Notes: generated by a model not told the origin, from the sequence alone. DNA of 64,000 nucleotides from Deroplatys truncata (GCA_030765065.1 CM060975.1:162722993-162786992); one strand, 5' to 3'. Counted from the first letter of the stretch, positions 1 to 11,609 are shown. Program-made: numbers and translations.

Positions 1-1054
1 TAGCGTGTGTTCCAAGATTCAGGAGACTAAAAACGCAATTATATAACTTCCAAACAAGTTGTAAATATTTATAATTATGTTTCTAGTGGGCCATATGATG
101 CAGTAATTTGTATCACAAATTATGTAAATGTAAAGAGTGATTATAGTGTGAATATGCATTATTGTGTGACATTGATTTGAGATGTTTGATGATTGTAAGC
201 ATTGTCGAGAAGTAAGTTTATACAGCCTTACTGAAACTGACAATAATAGCGTGCAATAATGTAGCGAGGGGGTGAGCTGTTTATCATTATTAGAGACGAG
301 CAAATGACGTAATATTGGCGCATTTTTCTTAGAATTTGCTGGAACATTTTTTCCTAGAGCATATGTGTTCATAATTTTCATTGGATATAAATATAGACGC
401 TAATGTTGGCGCGTTTTATTAACCAATAGCAGCTTGGTTATAATCTTTAGGCATATCGGGGTGTGGGAGTATAAAAAGGGCTAGGTCAGAGTCAAATTCG
501 TTCAGTCTATCGGAAACATTTGTACACCACACATCGTCTCCAGTCCATTACACGTCGCTGAATACATCGCACAGTTTATCGATTCGCAGGTTACACGTAG
601 CAGAGTTATGAAAAATCTCAAGTGTTGTAAAGTTAATTACACAAAAAGTTGATGTACGTTAATTAAGAATGAGCAGTAAATAAGTTATTATAACAGTTTC
701 AGTTTGGCGAGTGTCAAGATTAATATGTGAAGGTGCATAATATGTTACGACAATAAAAGTGTAAAACAAATTCTTCATCAGTGTTATCTTTGGATAAAAA
801 CTCCTTTCCGTTTACACACCTTGATTAAGAGATTTGCTTGACAGAGAGATCATAGCTAGCCGGAGGACAGTGAACCAAAAATTAAATAAAATAACAGGCG
901 CTCAGTAAAAGATAACACAAAGTGACCGCTACCAATTGTCTTTTATACGTGCGGCAAATAAACAGTAGCATTCTTTCAAACAAACACTAATACCGCCACA
1001 AATTGGCTACCACAACGTGGAGCTAACAAACTTAAATAAACTAAAATTGTCGCA
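1..1054 (+). repeat. 5' LTR of the gag-only element (start outside window)
   Basis: Near-identical to 3200-4253. It contains a CCAAT box (422-427), a TATA box (tataaaa, 470-476) and an AATAAA signal (752-757), in the order expected for U3, R and U5. It ends in ...gtcgCA at 1054, the usual CA of an LTR, directly before the primer-binding-like motif. The left end cannot be fixed because homology with the 3' copy already exists at base 1. Confidence 0.85.
422..510 (+). promoter_or_regulatory. LTR core promoter (CCAAT + TATA)
   Basis: CCAAT at 422-427 and gtataaaaaggg at 469-480 are followed about 25-30 bp later by a tTCAGTct stretch that could act as initiator. The same block is repeated in the 3' LTR at 3621-3709. 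This matches RNA polymerase II promoters in insect LTR elements. Confidence 0.55.
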
Positions 1055-1139
1055 TATTTGGCTCCCAAACGTGGGGCAGCACACTAATAAATAAAATAAA
1101 CATAAAACCGCCGCATATTTGGCACCCAGAACGTGGGTC
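1003..1139 (+). repeat. Three tandem tRNA-Lys primer-binding-like motifs
   Basis: The theme TTGGC-nCCC-AACGTGGgGC occurs at 1003-1023, 1058-1077 and 1119-1139, spaced 55 and 61 bp. Each copy is embedded in a similar AT-rich context (aaataaa..., cgca-tatttgg). The middle copy is closest to the tRNA-Lys(CTT) primer-binding site known from several retroelements, and sits 3 bp after the LTR end. The first copy lies inside the LTR and therefore also occurs at the 3' end (about 4202-4222). Confidence 0.7.
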
Positions 1140-1451
1140 AGAATAACCAGGAAGGAGCAGAATAACCAGGAAGGAGCGTAAGAACCAGGATGTGGAGCGA
1201 ATGGAGCAGTGAACTGAACTACAAGACGCAGATTCCAGAAACAACTACAGGAACGACAGACGACGCGGATGAGTGGACACAAAAACATCAAGACGACGCA
1301 GATTCATCATAATACGACGCAGAAGCGACATATACATCTAGGAGAGAGGGGCAGGAAGCTGGACATCAAAGCAACATCAGCAGATACCATCAGAAAGGCT
1401 AGAAAATTGTGATTTTTTTTATTCTAAAAAAAAAAAAATTGTAACAATCAA

Positions 1452-2575
1452 ATGTACTTGAGGAGTGGCAGGATTAAGAGAACAATGTCTACTAATAATA
1501 CTGAAGAAACAATTATGGAAGGGGATAGTGTAACAGTTAGCTGTAATTCAATACAGGTTACAGAAAATAGCTCAAACAATGTAGGATTTGAGGGAGGAAA
1601 TGTTAGTGCAGAAAGTGAGAATAGAACAGCAGGAAATGTAAATTTTGATGCTAGTATGATGATGGAAATGCTGAAAAATTTTATAGATCAAAACAGGGAA
1701 GATATGGAAAAGAATAATGAGAAATTAGAAAAACTAACTCAGAATATGGAAAAAAATAATAGGGAATTAAGGGAAGATATTGGTAAGACTAATGAGAAAT
1801 TAGAAAAACTAACTCAGAATAATGAGAAATTAGAACAAAAACTAACTCAGAATATGGAAAAGAATAATAGGGAATTAAGGGAAGATATTGGTAAGAGCTT
1901 AGAACAAAACAGGGAAGAAATTGAAAAGAAATTTATGGAGCTAGATAGTAGTATGATGAGAATGAGAAATGAAAGTCAGGAAATGATAGCAAATGAGATA
2001 GGTGAAGTTTCAAAGAAAATGTTAGACATGAGCAGGGAAATATCTAACAAAAAACTGAGGTTAATAATAAAATAGAACATGTTGATGTAAAATGTACAGA
2101 ATTAGGTAGCCGAATGATTAGCATTTCAAGTGAGTTAAGAGAGATGATGGAGGCTACGAATGCAGATTTAATTCAGGTGCAAGTTAATTTCAGAGGGGAA
2201 ATATCTGAAATTCAGGAGTCAGTAACACAAAGAAATAAATTGTCCGAAGAAGTTAAAGTTTTGCCTGTAAATAATCAAAAGCTAACTTCTGAAATTAACA
2301 AGTACCAAGTTGTTCAAAATGAAAACTCCAATTCAGTACAGTTTAGTACAGATTTGTCAGAGTACTCTCAAATTACAAAGATACCGGGAGCATTGAAAAT
2401 GATAATTGTTAAAAGATATGTAGTTCAGAAAACTTTAGATTGTTTTCAAATTATATCTTGGGGCGAAATTGCATTTGAATCCTTTAAGAGGTTATCCATG
2501 AACAAACTTTGGAAGGTTAGGATACGGCTACAAGTAATGTTTAGCCACAGACAATTTGATCCAGGAGGGGAATAG
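1452..2575 (+). pseudogene. Gag-like coiled-coil protein of the LTR element, one frameshift
   Basis: The reading frame opens at ATG 1452 (MYLRSGRIKRTMSTNN), an opening I associate with insect LTR-element Gag proteins. After an acidic, Asn/Ser-rich N-terminus comes a long coiled coil (about residues 70-200) with recurring blocks such as EKLEKLTQNMEKNNRELRED, i.e. an internally duplicated heptad region. The frame stops at 2075, but coding continues in the -1 frame across a run of six A (2049-2054) into 2114-2575 with the same Glu/Lys-rich character. No zinc knuckle is visible and the C-terminus is unrelated to pol. The shift may be decay or slippage at the A run; I cannot decide. Confidence 0.65.
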
Positions 2576-3199
2576 CAATGAGATGAAAAGTAAATCCAGG
2601 ATATTTAAAGATGAACTGCAGAGCAATGTATTGGAAAGTAAGAGGGTTAATTATGTATGTATGTTATAAGAAAGGAGAAATAAATTCTGGACATAAATAA
2701 ATGTTTAAAGGGAAAAATAACATTTTCTTAGTAACTGTAACAGCATTTGAAATGAAGCATGTAATGATGATAACTTAATGTTGTATTAAAGTAAAAGTAC
2801 GTAGATATAATTCCAAGAGTATTGTGAATATAAAGACAAAACAACAAAAATGGGGTAAAAATAATTAAAACAAATATTTATGTAGCAAACAGAAAATGTG
2901 AAACATTGTCTAGATTTAAGAGATGTAAATATATTTGTGTAGAGGGTGAATATTTTTGGTAAATATGTTTAATAATTACAAAAATTCTTGAATGCATAAA
3001 TTTTTGTCAACAATCTAAGAGAGTAAACCATTTTGTAACAGTAACAAAATAATGTAGGGTACAGTATTTGCTATAAAAAATTGTAATGTCAGATTAATTT
3101 CTAAACACATTAAACTAGAGCCAGTAAATTGTGGCGAGATAAAGGCAAAACATATGTCGTGTGTTAAATGTGTGTGAAGTGTTCAGTGAAAGTGATAAA
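2576..3199. other. Non-coding internal tail of the gag-only element
   Basis: AT-rich sequence between the gag-like frame and the 3' repeat. No reading frame or domain is visible and I cannot pick a convincing polypurine tract. The 3' LTR probably begins somewhat left of 3200, within this stretch. Confidence 0.6.
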
Positions 3200-4253
3200 T
3201 ATCGTGTGTTCCAAGATTCAGGAGACTAAAAACCCAATTATATAAGTTCCAAACAAGTTGTAAATATTTATAATTATGTTTCTAGTGGGGCATATGATGC
3301 ATTAATTTGTATCACAAGTTATGTAAATGTAAAGAGTGATTATAGTGTGAATATGCATTATTGTGTGACATTGATTTGAGATGTTTGATGATTGTAAGCA
3401 TTGTCGAGAAGTAAGTTTATACAGCCTTACTGAAACTGACAATAATAGCGTGCAATAATGTAGCGAGGGGGTGAGCTGTTTATCATTATTAGAGACGAGC
3501 AAATGACTTAATATTGGCGCGTTTTTCTTAGAATTTGCTGGAACATTTTTTCCTAGAGCATATGTGTTCATAATTTTCATTGGATATAAATATAGATGCT
3601 AATGTTGGCGCGTTTTATTAACCAATAGCAGCTCGGTTATAATCTTTAGGCATATCGGGGTGTGGGAGTATAAAAAGGGCTAGGTCAGAGTCAAATTCGT
3701 TCAGTCTATCGGAAACATTTGTACACCACACGTTGTCTCCAGTCCATTACACGTCGCTGAATACATTGCACAGTTTATCGATTCGCAGGTTACACGTAGC
3801 AGAGTTATGAAAAATCTCAAGTGTTGTAAAGTTAATTACACAAAATGTTGGAGTACGTGAATTAAGAATGAGCAGTAAATAAGTTATTATAACAGTTTCA
3901 GTTTGGCGAGTGTCAAGATTAATATGTGAAAGTGCATAATATGTTACGACAATAAAAGTGTAAAACAAATTCTTCATCAGTGTTATCTTTGGATAAAAAC
4001 TCCTTTCCGTTTACACACCTTGATTAAGAGATTTGCTTGACCGAGAGATCATAGCTAGCCGGAGGACAGTGAACCAAAAATTAAATAAAATAACAGGCGC
4101 TCAGTAAAAGATAACACAAAGTGACCGCGACCAATTGTCTTTTATACGTGCGGCAAATAAACAGTAGCATTCTTTCAAACAAACACTAATACCGCCACAA
4201 ATTGGCTACCACAACGTGGAGCTAACAAACTTAAATAAACTAAAATTGTCGCA
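3200..4253 (+). repeat. 3' LTR of the gag-only element
   Basis: Copy of 1-1054 with about 19 substitutions and no net indel. TATA box at 3669-3675, AATAAA near 3951-3956. Antisense open frames within both copies (19-381 and 3302-3580) translate alike only because the DNA is duplicated. Confidence 0.85.
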
Positions 4254-5700
4254 CTGTACAACTTTTCCATTGTCTTTTATCTCTCTGTCTTCTGATTCAT
4301 CTTCATTTTTATCCTTGTTCTCTTGCTCTAGTGCAACTATTTCACCATCTCCTAAAAGTCTACAGTTTTCATCATGCCCCTTCAGTTCTCCAACATTACC
4401 TTCAGTAATTTCTTTGCACCCTCAGATTTTCTCCAATAAGTCCACTATTTCACTATTTTCTGTCTCTTCTCTTTTTTCTTGAAACTTGTTTTCTAAATGG
4501 TCCAGCAAATCTCCCCAAGAATGAAAGCGGCTTATATGCTCGATTTCATTCCAGGACTCAGGTATCCACCCCAACATGTCTATTTTCTTTAGTTGTTCAA
4601 TCATATTGAACCTTTCCTCCATTGCTAAGACAATGTAAGAAAGAAGTTTACACCTGTATCTCTTCTTCAATGCATCCAAAATGCCCTGATCCGTTGTTTG
4701 ACCTACTGAAGACATCTTAGGAGGGAGAAACACAGCTCTTATGTTTTCATCCCATAATTATAGTGCATCAGGATGAAACAAGACATTGTCAAGAATGATA
4801 AGTTCTTTCCTTAGCAGGTTTTTTTTATTTTAGAAACTTTTATATAGAAGGAACAAACTGCTGATAAAACCAATCCTTAAAAATGTTCCCATTACTCCTT
4901 ACATTTGATGATTTCTTTACTAAACAGGCAGGGCATAGAAGGTGTCAGTCTCATTAGTACACTTTTTTACATTCTTAAACTCCCAGGCATTTTTCAGTTT
5001 GCTTATGAGTGCTAGTTTGAGCTTATGGCTGCCTGTTGCATTGCTGCATACCACAATTGCATCTCTACTTCTTTTATAGCTTGGAGGCAATTTTTCTTCC
5101 CTGGTTGCAAGCATTTTTGAAGGCAGCATTAAAAAATTCAGATCAGACTCATCACAGTTGTAAATTTGATCCCAAGATAGACTCTCCTTTTCAATTACTC
5201 TGTGGAAACTTTCTTTGAAATTATTAACATTTTCCTAAACCAAGATAGTTTTATCACCACAAACATTTACTGTGTAATGTTATAGTGCTTCTTCCATCTA
5301 TTGAGCCAGCTAACACTAGCAGTAAATTTGGGATCACGTTCTTAAAATGCCTCATAGAATTTGAGGGCTTTCTCTTGCAAAATGGGCCCTGAAATGGGTG
5401 TTCCTTTTTCCCTTTGCTGCCTAAACTGCAAATAAAGTGTCTCATTACTTTCTCATATTTTCCACCCTTCTTACTTTCCTTTCCTTTAAACTACCACTAC
5501 ATGCTGTTTTCACACAGCAAGGCTCGATTTCAGGTCTACTTTTTCCACCCTATTATAGCAGTTTGTCCAACACCTAAATCCGGCAATTTTATTAGAATTC
5601 CCTCTTTAACCTGTCTCTTTAAGACATCCAATTTAATTTCAGTTGTCACGTTAATTTGTTTTCTGTTCTTCTTGTAGACATTTTTCAATTGACCAGACAA
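4254..5700 (-). pseudogene. Tigger/pogo-type DDE transposase relic
   Basis: Read on the minus strand from about 5690. First comes a CENP-B/Psq-like helix-turn-helix (TTEIKLDVLKRQVKEG and DLGVGQTAIIGW), then the QQREKGTPISGPIL block near 5400, then the catalytic DDE region. The three acidic positions are all readable: CDES near 5150, ILDNVLFHPDA near 4770, and TDQGILDALKKRYR near 4680. After that comes the acidic C-terminal tail (4260-4480). Several frameshifts and stops break the gene, so it is inactive. Family assignment rests on motif order, typical of Tigger/Jerky proteins. The downstream LTR element ends inside the C-terminal tail. Confidence 0.8.
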
Positions 5701-6162
5701 CACAACACAACACTGTACTGGATGTAAACTGAATGAACCCAGAATGAACTCAAAAGTTAGCTTACAGTAGGGTACATTCTTCAGGCAAGCCTGCTAATGG
5801 CTAACTACAGTAGGAATGTGTGAGATTAAAAGAGTGGTTGAAGTGAATGAAAAGTAAGCTATAACCTAAAGTGTTAAGTTTTAGTACTAGCTTTAGCCTT
5901 CAAACATTAAGGTGTAGCTGTAGCTTTAAGTTAAAAATATGTGAATAAAACTGAGATGAATGCTTGTATTTTAACCTGGAAAATTTTAACTTTAGCTAGT
6001 CCTTAATGGAGCATCTGCAAGACATGTGCCAAACGAATGAAAAGCATCAACATTGCTGAAACATGTATTCTATTATTGGCAAAGAAAAGTGATTGTCCTT
6101 AAGAACTTTAACACATATAATTATATTATTAGAAGTATGCTAAATGTGGAGCAGATTTCATT
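5701..6162. other. No recognisable feature
   Basis: AT-rich sequence. It probably includes the decayed terminal part of the Tigger element (terminal inverted repeat not identified). No gene or repeat seen. Confidence 0.5.
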
Positions 6163-7030
6163 AGTTAAAATATAAAATCATAGGGTCAACCTTTATTAAC
6201 ACTATTGCTCCATAAACCTGTCTTTTACTGGGAACATGTTTTCAGAACACTTGTTCTTATTCTCAGCTGATTGCTGACTAAATGTGGTTGAAGTGAAACA
6301 GAAGCTAGTACATGCAAGTTGTCGAACGTAGGTAACTCAAAGTTCATCACTAGTTCTAGTTCTTGATGATAAGTATTTTCTCCCAAGTAGACAACTCAAT
6401 GAAATTTTTTGACACATTTAAGGAATTTGGTGTTGTTATGTATGTTATGGTTTTCTGTTCAAAAATGGTGTGAAACTACAGATTTATCTGTCTGCCTAAA
6501 CACTATGTTCCTGAAATGTTTTTGTTCTTGTATCTAAGTTCTTTTTGGTCTTCCCTGCATAAATCCGTTCAAGTTCTAGGCAGTTTATTTCATAAATGCT
6601 GGACTTCTTTTCAGGAGAAATGGAATTTCTGAGCAGGTGATTAAGTAGATTCTTTATGTTGTAATGGTTTCGTGGAGCTAAAGTTATGCAGATTTCTTGA
6701 AGATCCTGCTGAGTTTACTGTGGGCTAACAGGTGAACTTCCTTTGATTTTCTTATCTTTCTCTGTTTTCCAAGGTTTTGATGTTTACCTTTCTCTTGAAT
6801 TTAACAATTTTTCTGTTGACCAGCTTTTGATTGAATTCATGGTTTGACTGCAGTTTGATGTGTCTTGATATTCCTGAGTATATTCTTTCTTGTTAAGTGG
6901 TATGGTAATTAATCTGTGAGTATGTACAAGATGAAGCCTGGCTTCCTACCAGACTGGTTGCTGGGCAGAAAGCTTGGTAGAGTAAGATGAAGCCGGGCTG
7001 GTCGCTGGTTACCTGGTTTGTTTAATAGGG
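6163..7030 (+). mobile_element. Penelope-like retroelement, internally deleted copy (left arm of inverted pair)
   Basis: From 6163 to about 6912 this is the reverse complement of 10358 to about 9640, with recognisable islands such as cttgatgataAATATTTTCTCCCAAG and gatattcctgagtatattc. It then jumps to a block (6917-6965, gtatgtacaagatgaagcc) that matches the far end of the other copy (about 8985-8940, minus). The copy therefore lacks the reverse transcriptase core present in the minus-strand copy. No open frame remains. Assignment comes from the partner copy. Confidence 0.6.
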
Positions 7031-7326
7031 GTTGCAGTCGCAACTATGGATTCCAGCATGAAGATTAAATGTTATTAGATAGTAATACAACTAAATGGAG
7101 AGCATTATAATCCACAGCAAGAAAATGGGCTGTCCATTCAATGCATCTACAAACATCTTTGGTGAATATCATCATTTATATAAAAGTTTGAAAAACTTCC
7201 CATGACTTTATTTCCTGTGTCTCTTAGTCATATGTAGATATCTTAGCATTTTCAGAGTGGAAATAATCTCTCGGATATTTTTGTTTATGCAATGCATAGA
7301 ATGTTCATGGAATGCAAACTTTAATA

Positions 7327-8606
7327 TGCGAGGGCAGATTGATAAGTCCATGACTTTGACTAGAAATAGCGTTCTAATTACAGGTTTTTTGTTTATACCC
7401 AAATCTTACATCTATTCTAGTTATAATTACGGAAATTCATCATCAATTATTTCTTAGAACATTGTTGAGAGCGTCTAAAATAAGCAGATGTGTGTTGCTT
7501 CGTAGAAAATGGAGAAAAGTGAATTTCGTGTTCTGATAAAGCACTACTTTTTGCGCGGTAAGACAGTGAAAAGCTGAACAAGTATTATGGGGACCGTGCT
7601 CCATCACATGCCATGGTTCACAAGTGGTTCACAGAATTTCGATGTGGTCGTTCAAGCACAAGAGATGCCATGCGCACAGGACGGCCGGTTGAGGTCACAA
7701 CAGAAGAAATGGTGAACAAAGTTCACGATATTGTGTTGGAAGACAGCTGAGTGAAAATCCTTGAGATAGCCAAGACCGTAAACATCTCGAGTGAATGGGT
7801 GTATATCATTCTGCACCAATTTTTGGGAATGAGAAAGCTGTCAGCAAATGGATGCCGCAAGTGCTCACAGTTGAGAACAAGCGGAATCGTGTGACCATTT
7901 CACAGGAATGTTTGAACATGTTCCAGTGCAACCCAAATGAGTTCTTGTAGCATTATATCACGATTGATAAAACTTGGATCAATTACTATCAACCTGAAAC
8001 CAAACAATCAAAGCAGTGAATTTCCTTCGGCGAACCTGTTCTAAAGAAAGCGAAAACCATTCACTCAGCAGGAAAAATAATGGCAGCTGTCTTTTGGGAT
8101 TCACAAGGGGTGATAGACATCCACTACCTGGAAAAGAGTAAAACGACCACAGGTTCATATTATGCCGCAATGCTGGATCAGTTTCACAAGGAACTGTTAA
8201 TGAAACGACCCCATTTGGTGAAGAAAAAGGTTCTTTTTTACCAGGGTAATGCACCTGCACACAAGTCAGTCATTGCCATCGCAAAATTTGTGGAATTGAG
8301 CTACAAACTGCTACCTCTCCCACCATAGTCTCCAGATTTCGCTCTGAGCGACTTCTTCCTCTTCGCAAACCTGAAAAATTGGCCCGCTGGGAAGAAATTC
8401 ACGTCCAGTGAACACATCATGGCAGAAACAACCTCATATTTTGCAGACTTCGAAAAATCATATTTTTTGGAAGGGTTAAAAAAATTGGAGAAACATTGGA
8501 CAACTTGTATTGAATTGAAAGTAGACTATGTTGAGAAATAAAATTGATTGTTTGGAAAAAATTGTTATTTTCTTTAAAAAGTCACTGACTTATCAATCCA
8601 CCCTTG
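7327..8606 (+). mobile_element. mariner element, complete but dead
   Basis: Terminal inverted repeats gggcAGATTGATAAGTCcatgact (7327-7358) and its counterpart ending cccttg at 8606 share the core attgataagtc..tgacttt. TA dinucleotides at 7325-7326 and 8607-8608 fit mariner target duplication. Length of about 1.28 kb is normal for mariner. Two extra bases at the left tip make that end uncertain by 2 bp. Confidence 0.85.
7509..8541 (+). pseudogene. mariner transposase (DD34D), inactivated
   Basis: Begins MEKSEFRVLIKHYFLRGKT and ends GLKKLEKHWTTCIELK..DYVEK, matching mariner transposases end to end (about 345 aa). The helix-turn-helix region (SHAMVHKWFTEFRCGRSSTR) and the DD34D domain are readable. 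First Asp is in TIDKTWI (Glu of the usual DETW replaced by Lys). The second catalytic Asp is replaced by Gly (FYQGNAPAH, near 8240). The third is intact (SPDFALSDFF). A short deletion near 7560-7575 and four in-frame stops (about 7748, 7948, 8017, 8326) also inactivate it. Confidence 0.9.
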
Positions 8607-8859
8607 TACTTCTAATGATATTCATTTCTGTGCTACTCCATCCCATAACTTAGCTACAACTTATCTATTTTGATGGTCAGAATGAGCCTGAGTCCATAGA
8701 ATATACAAGTGAAATACAAATGATCACTTTTTGCAGTCTATCAGGCATACAATTAATAGCTAGTGCCCATGCAGCATACATACAATTTCCTACTGACACA
8801 TGTGGAAACAATAACCAGCTGGTAATCGGTCGCGAAAAAAATGAGAAACCATTCTACAG

Positions 8860-10358
8860 AAACCAGCAGACTAGCCAGCTTGCTAACAGTGGCGAACAAG
8901 CTCCATCTTGCATGCCTCCATTACAAACATTGTACATTCCTGCCTACTAGGTAACAAACCAGGTGACCAGGCTTTGTCTTGTACATACCCTATGAACAAG
9001 GCTGTTGATGATGGCATGTTGATGTGAAATAGAATTGTAACCACTTTTAATGTTGTTATTAGTGCGGGTGGGTGTTGATGTAAATAATATTATGTTGCCA
9101 AATTTTATGATTTTCAGTCCAGGAATAGTAGAGATACCTTTATCAATCTCCATGTAAATCTGATGTTGCTGTTCTGGAGGTTAAGTAGTTTTATGGTGTG
9201 TTTGTGTGGCACAATTGCGAAAATATCATCCATATATTTATACCGTTGTGTATAAAGTTAATTGCTAGTCCAGAAGTTTGGCTGTAGGATTTTTCATCAA
9301 AGGTGAAAAAATTTTGCTCATTGCATATATGTGCAGGTTTGATATATTCCTCTATTTCACATTGGCTAGACTGCTGAATTGCAGACATTTTTTTAATGTG
9401 GTTAGAAGCATGTTTTTGGGAATATTGGGAAAAAGTGCCTTTACATCGAAGACAGTAGTGTATCTCCTAATGTAAGGGTTATCTGGCCTATCTTCTCATG
9501 CTCAGGCTTTCAAATTTCTCAAATGAACTGAATTTAGTTATTAGCCATCTTACTAACTGATCGTCCACACCAACAGTTACATAAAAGGAATGATTAGAAT
9601 CCTATCTCATATCAATATAATGTCATCATCATCTCATTCACATATTACCATACCAATTTACAGAAAGAATATACTCAGGAATATCAACACACCCAACAGT
9701 GCAGTCAATAGTAAATTCAGTCAAAAACTGGTCAATAGAAAAATTACTAAATTCAAAATAAAAACTAAAAATCAATGGAACCCTATTTTGGAAATAGAGA
9801 AAGATAAACTGCACAGAAAGTTTACCTAACACCCGTGGTCTTACAGTAAAATCATAAATTGGTATAACTTTAGCTCCATAAAACAAGTACAACATAAACA
9901 ATCTAATTAACAACCCACTCAGAAATTCTATTCCTCCTGAAAAAGAATTCCGGCATTTACCAAATAAACTGCTTAGATTTTGAACAGATTTATGTGGGGA
10001 AAACCAAAAGAAACTTAGATATAAGAACAAAAGACACTTCAGAAAAATCATATAAGAGTACCAAATTGCTTAAATATGCCAAAAAATCCCCATGAATTGT
10101 CAACTTGGGAGAAAATATTTATCATCAAGAATCGAGAATGAGTGATGAACTTTGAGTTATCTACTTTGGACAATCTGCACCTGTTCATCTTGCCTATACC
10201 TGATCCCTCCACTTAATTTTCAACCACATTTAGTCAGCAATCAGGTGAGGATGAAATCAAGTGTTCTCAAAACATGTCCTGAGTAAAAACAGATTTGTGG
10301 ATCAGTAATGTTAGTAAAAGTCAACTCGTGTGATTTTATATTTTAAGTAATTAACTTA
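8860..10358 (-). pseudogene. Penelope-like reverse transcriptase relic (right arm of inverted pair)
   Basis: On the minus strand, motif A is readable near 9440 (TVFDVKALFPNIPKN), then NFFTFDEKSYSQTSGLAIN near 9300, which corresponds to the motif preceding MGSPLSP in Penelope-type reverse transcriptases. Further down comes PTRTNNNIKSGYNSISHQHAIINSLVHR (8950-9100; only part quoted reliably), like the segment preceding the GIY-YIG domain. The upstream part (9640-10358) is repeated in inverse orientation at 6163-6912. Several frameshifts. No GIY-YIG domain follows, so the 3' part is lost. Assignment to Penelope-like rather than another RT group is by motif memory. Confidence 0.6.
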
Positions 10359-11600
10359 TATAGCGCTGCCAAAATAAAATGTTTAGTTGTTTCCAATCCA
10401 CGACTTATACACTTGATAATGTTAGAAATTGTTGCAGTCTAACTATTAATAGACCATTTTTCAAAGGTAATGTTCTGCCTGAGCAGCCAAAATCATTTAG
10501 CGATTAAACACAAAGAAAAAGAAAAAATGATCAAGTTATATGGACAGTTGAGATATAAGGAATCAAATTAGCAGGACCTTACTGTAATACTTACGTTACT
10601 TGGAAGTTTTATTGCTCAGTGTATCCTATGCTCCCTGCAGTAATAATTTATTGCTTTTGTATTATATTGATAACTATGTTTATTTAATAATTGCATTTAT
10701 TATCTATTGATTGCTAAAGGTTTCTTTGTACAACTGGAGCTTTTTTAAGTCATAAATGCACCTCAGCATTTTTTTCTGTAACATAAGTACCTCAGTAAAA
10801 TTTGAGTTACATGTGCCTCCCTAGTTTCTATACCATATATAACAAGTGAGAGTTAACCAACCCATAAGGCACCATTTTTAGTGTTTCACCTTGTAAGTTA
10901 TAATATGTTTATCTTTTTTTTAAATTTTTTTCAAAATACACACGCACGCACACACGCACGCACGCGCGCGCGATGCTAGGATTTTGTCTTATGTTATAAA
11001 AACAGGTGTTCTCAAGGTAGAGCTTCATTTTTTTAAAGTGAAGACGGTACTCTTTCTGTTAGCATTTTGGACATTCTAGCTATTATAAAAGATATAAAAG
11101 AAGCAAAACAAGTAATTGGCTCTTGTTTCAAATATGTGACATGAGTTTGCCGATATTTCTTCTAAGTCCACAAGTATGCTGTTGCTAAGTTAAGGGTGTT
11201 ATGTGCAGCTTTAATCATATTTGTAAGCTTTCTGAATCAATTTCATTCATTTCAGACATTGTTTAAACATTAACAAACATTCATAAATTCTATGCTTTTT
11301 TACTTACTGCACATGTACCCATGACAAATAAAGCAGAGTAGCCACATTAACTTTGGAATTCCACTTGCTGTAGTACTGCCAACAGTCTCTGGTATCATTA
11401 AATTACACAAAACGAACCCACTAACTTAACTATTTACAATATATGAATTAACGAAACTGCTTCTAGGCACTACACCGACACTTATAGGCATACATCGCTA
11501 CATCACAGGGTAGATCTGCCTAATGTCCTCAATAAGTTCCTGGAATGGGTCTGCTGATCGATTTTTACAATCTGTGTGCCATAAATACTCACAAATGTGA
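10359..11600. other. No gene seen; contains a short CA/CG repeat
   Basis: AT-rich intergenic sequence. The only structure is a short purine-pyrimidine run at 10938-10974. No reading frame or transposon motif is recognisable. Confidence 0.6.
10938..10974. repeat. (CA/CG)n microsatellite
   Basis: Alternating purine-pyrimidine run (cacacgcacg... ending gcgcgcgcg). Such a run could adopt Z-form DNA; nothing more can be said. Confidence 0.9.
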
Positions 11601-11609
11601 CTGTCAAGA

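Larger units (their letters stand above)
1..4253 (+). mobile_element. Gag-only (non-autonomous) LTR retrotransposon, left end cut by window
   Basis: Two direct repeats of 1054 bp (1-1054 and 3200-4253, constant offset 3199) flank about 2.1 kb. By eye they differ at roughly 19 sites (about 1.8%). Just inside the left repeat lies a primer-binding-like motif resembling the tRNA-Lys(CTT) type, followed by a coiled-coil gag-like reading frame. No protease, reverse transcriptase, RNase H or integrase is present, so the element must depend on proteins in trans. The outer left end and hence the target duplication are outside the window. The right end abuts decayed Tigger/pogo transposase sequence, which suggests insertion into that older transposon. 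Confidence 0.85.

Noticed and set aside
19-381. Antisense open frame in the LTR, repeated at 3302-3580
   Set aside because: It exists twice only because the LTR is duplicated; no motif, and it runs against the element's promoter.
9638-10051. 137-codon minus-strand frame as a real gene
   Set aside because: It lies in the Penelope-like arm, is not preserved in the inverted copy, and has no recognisable motif.
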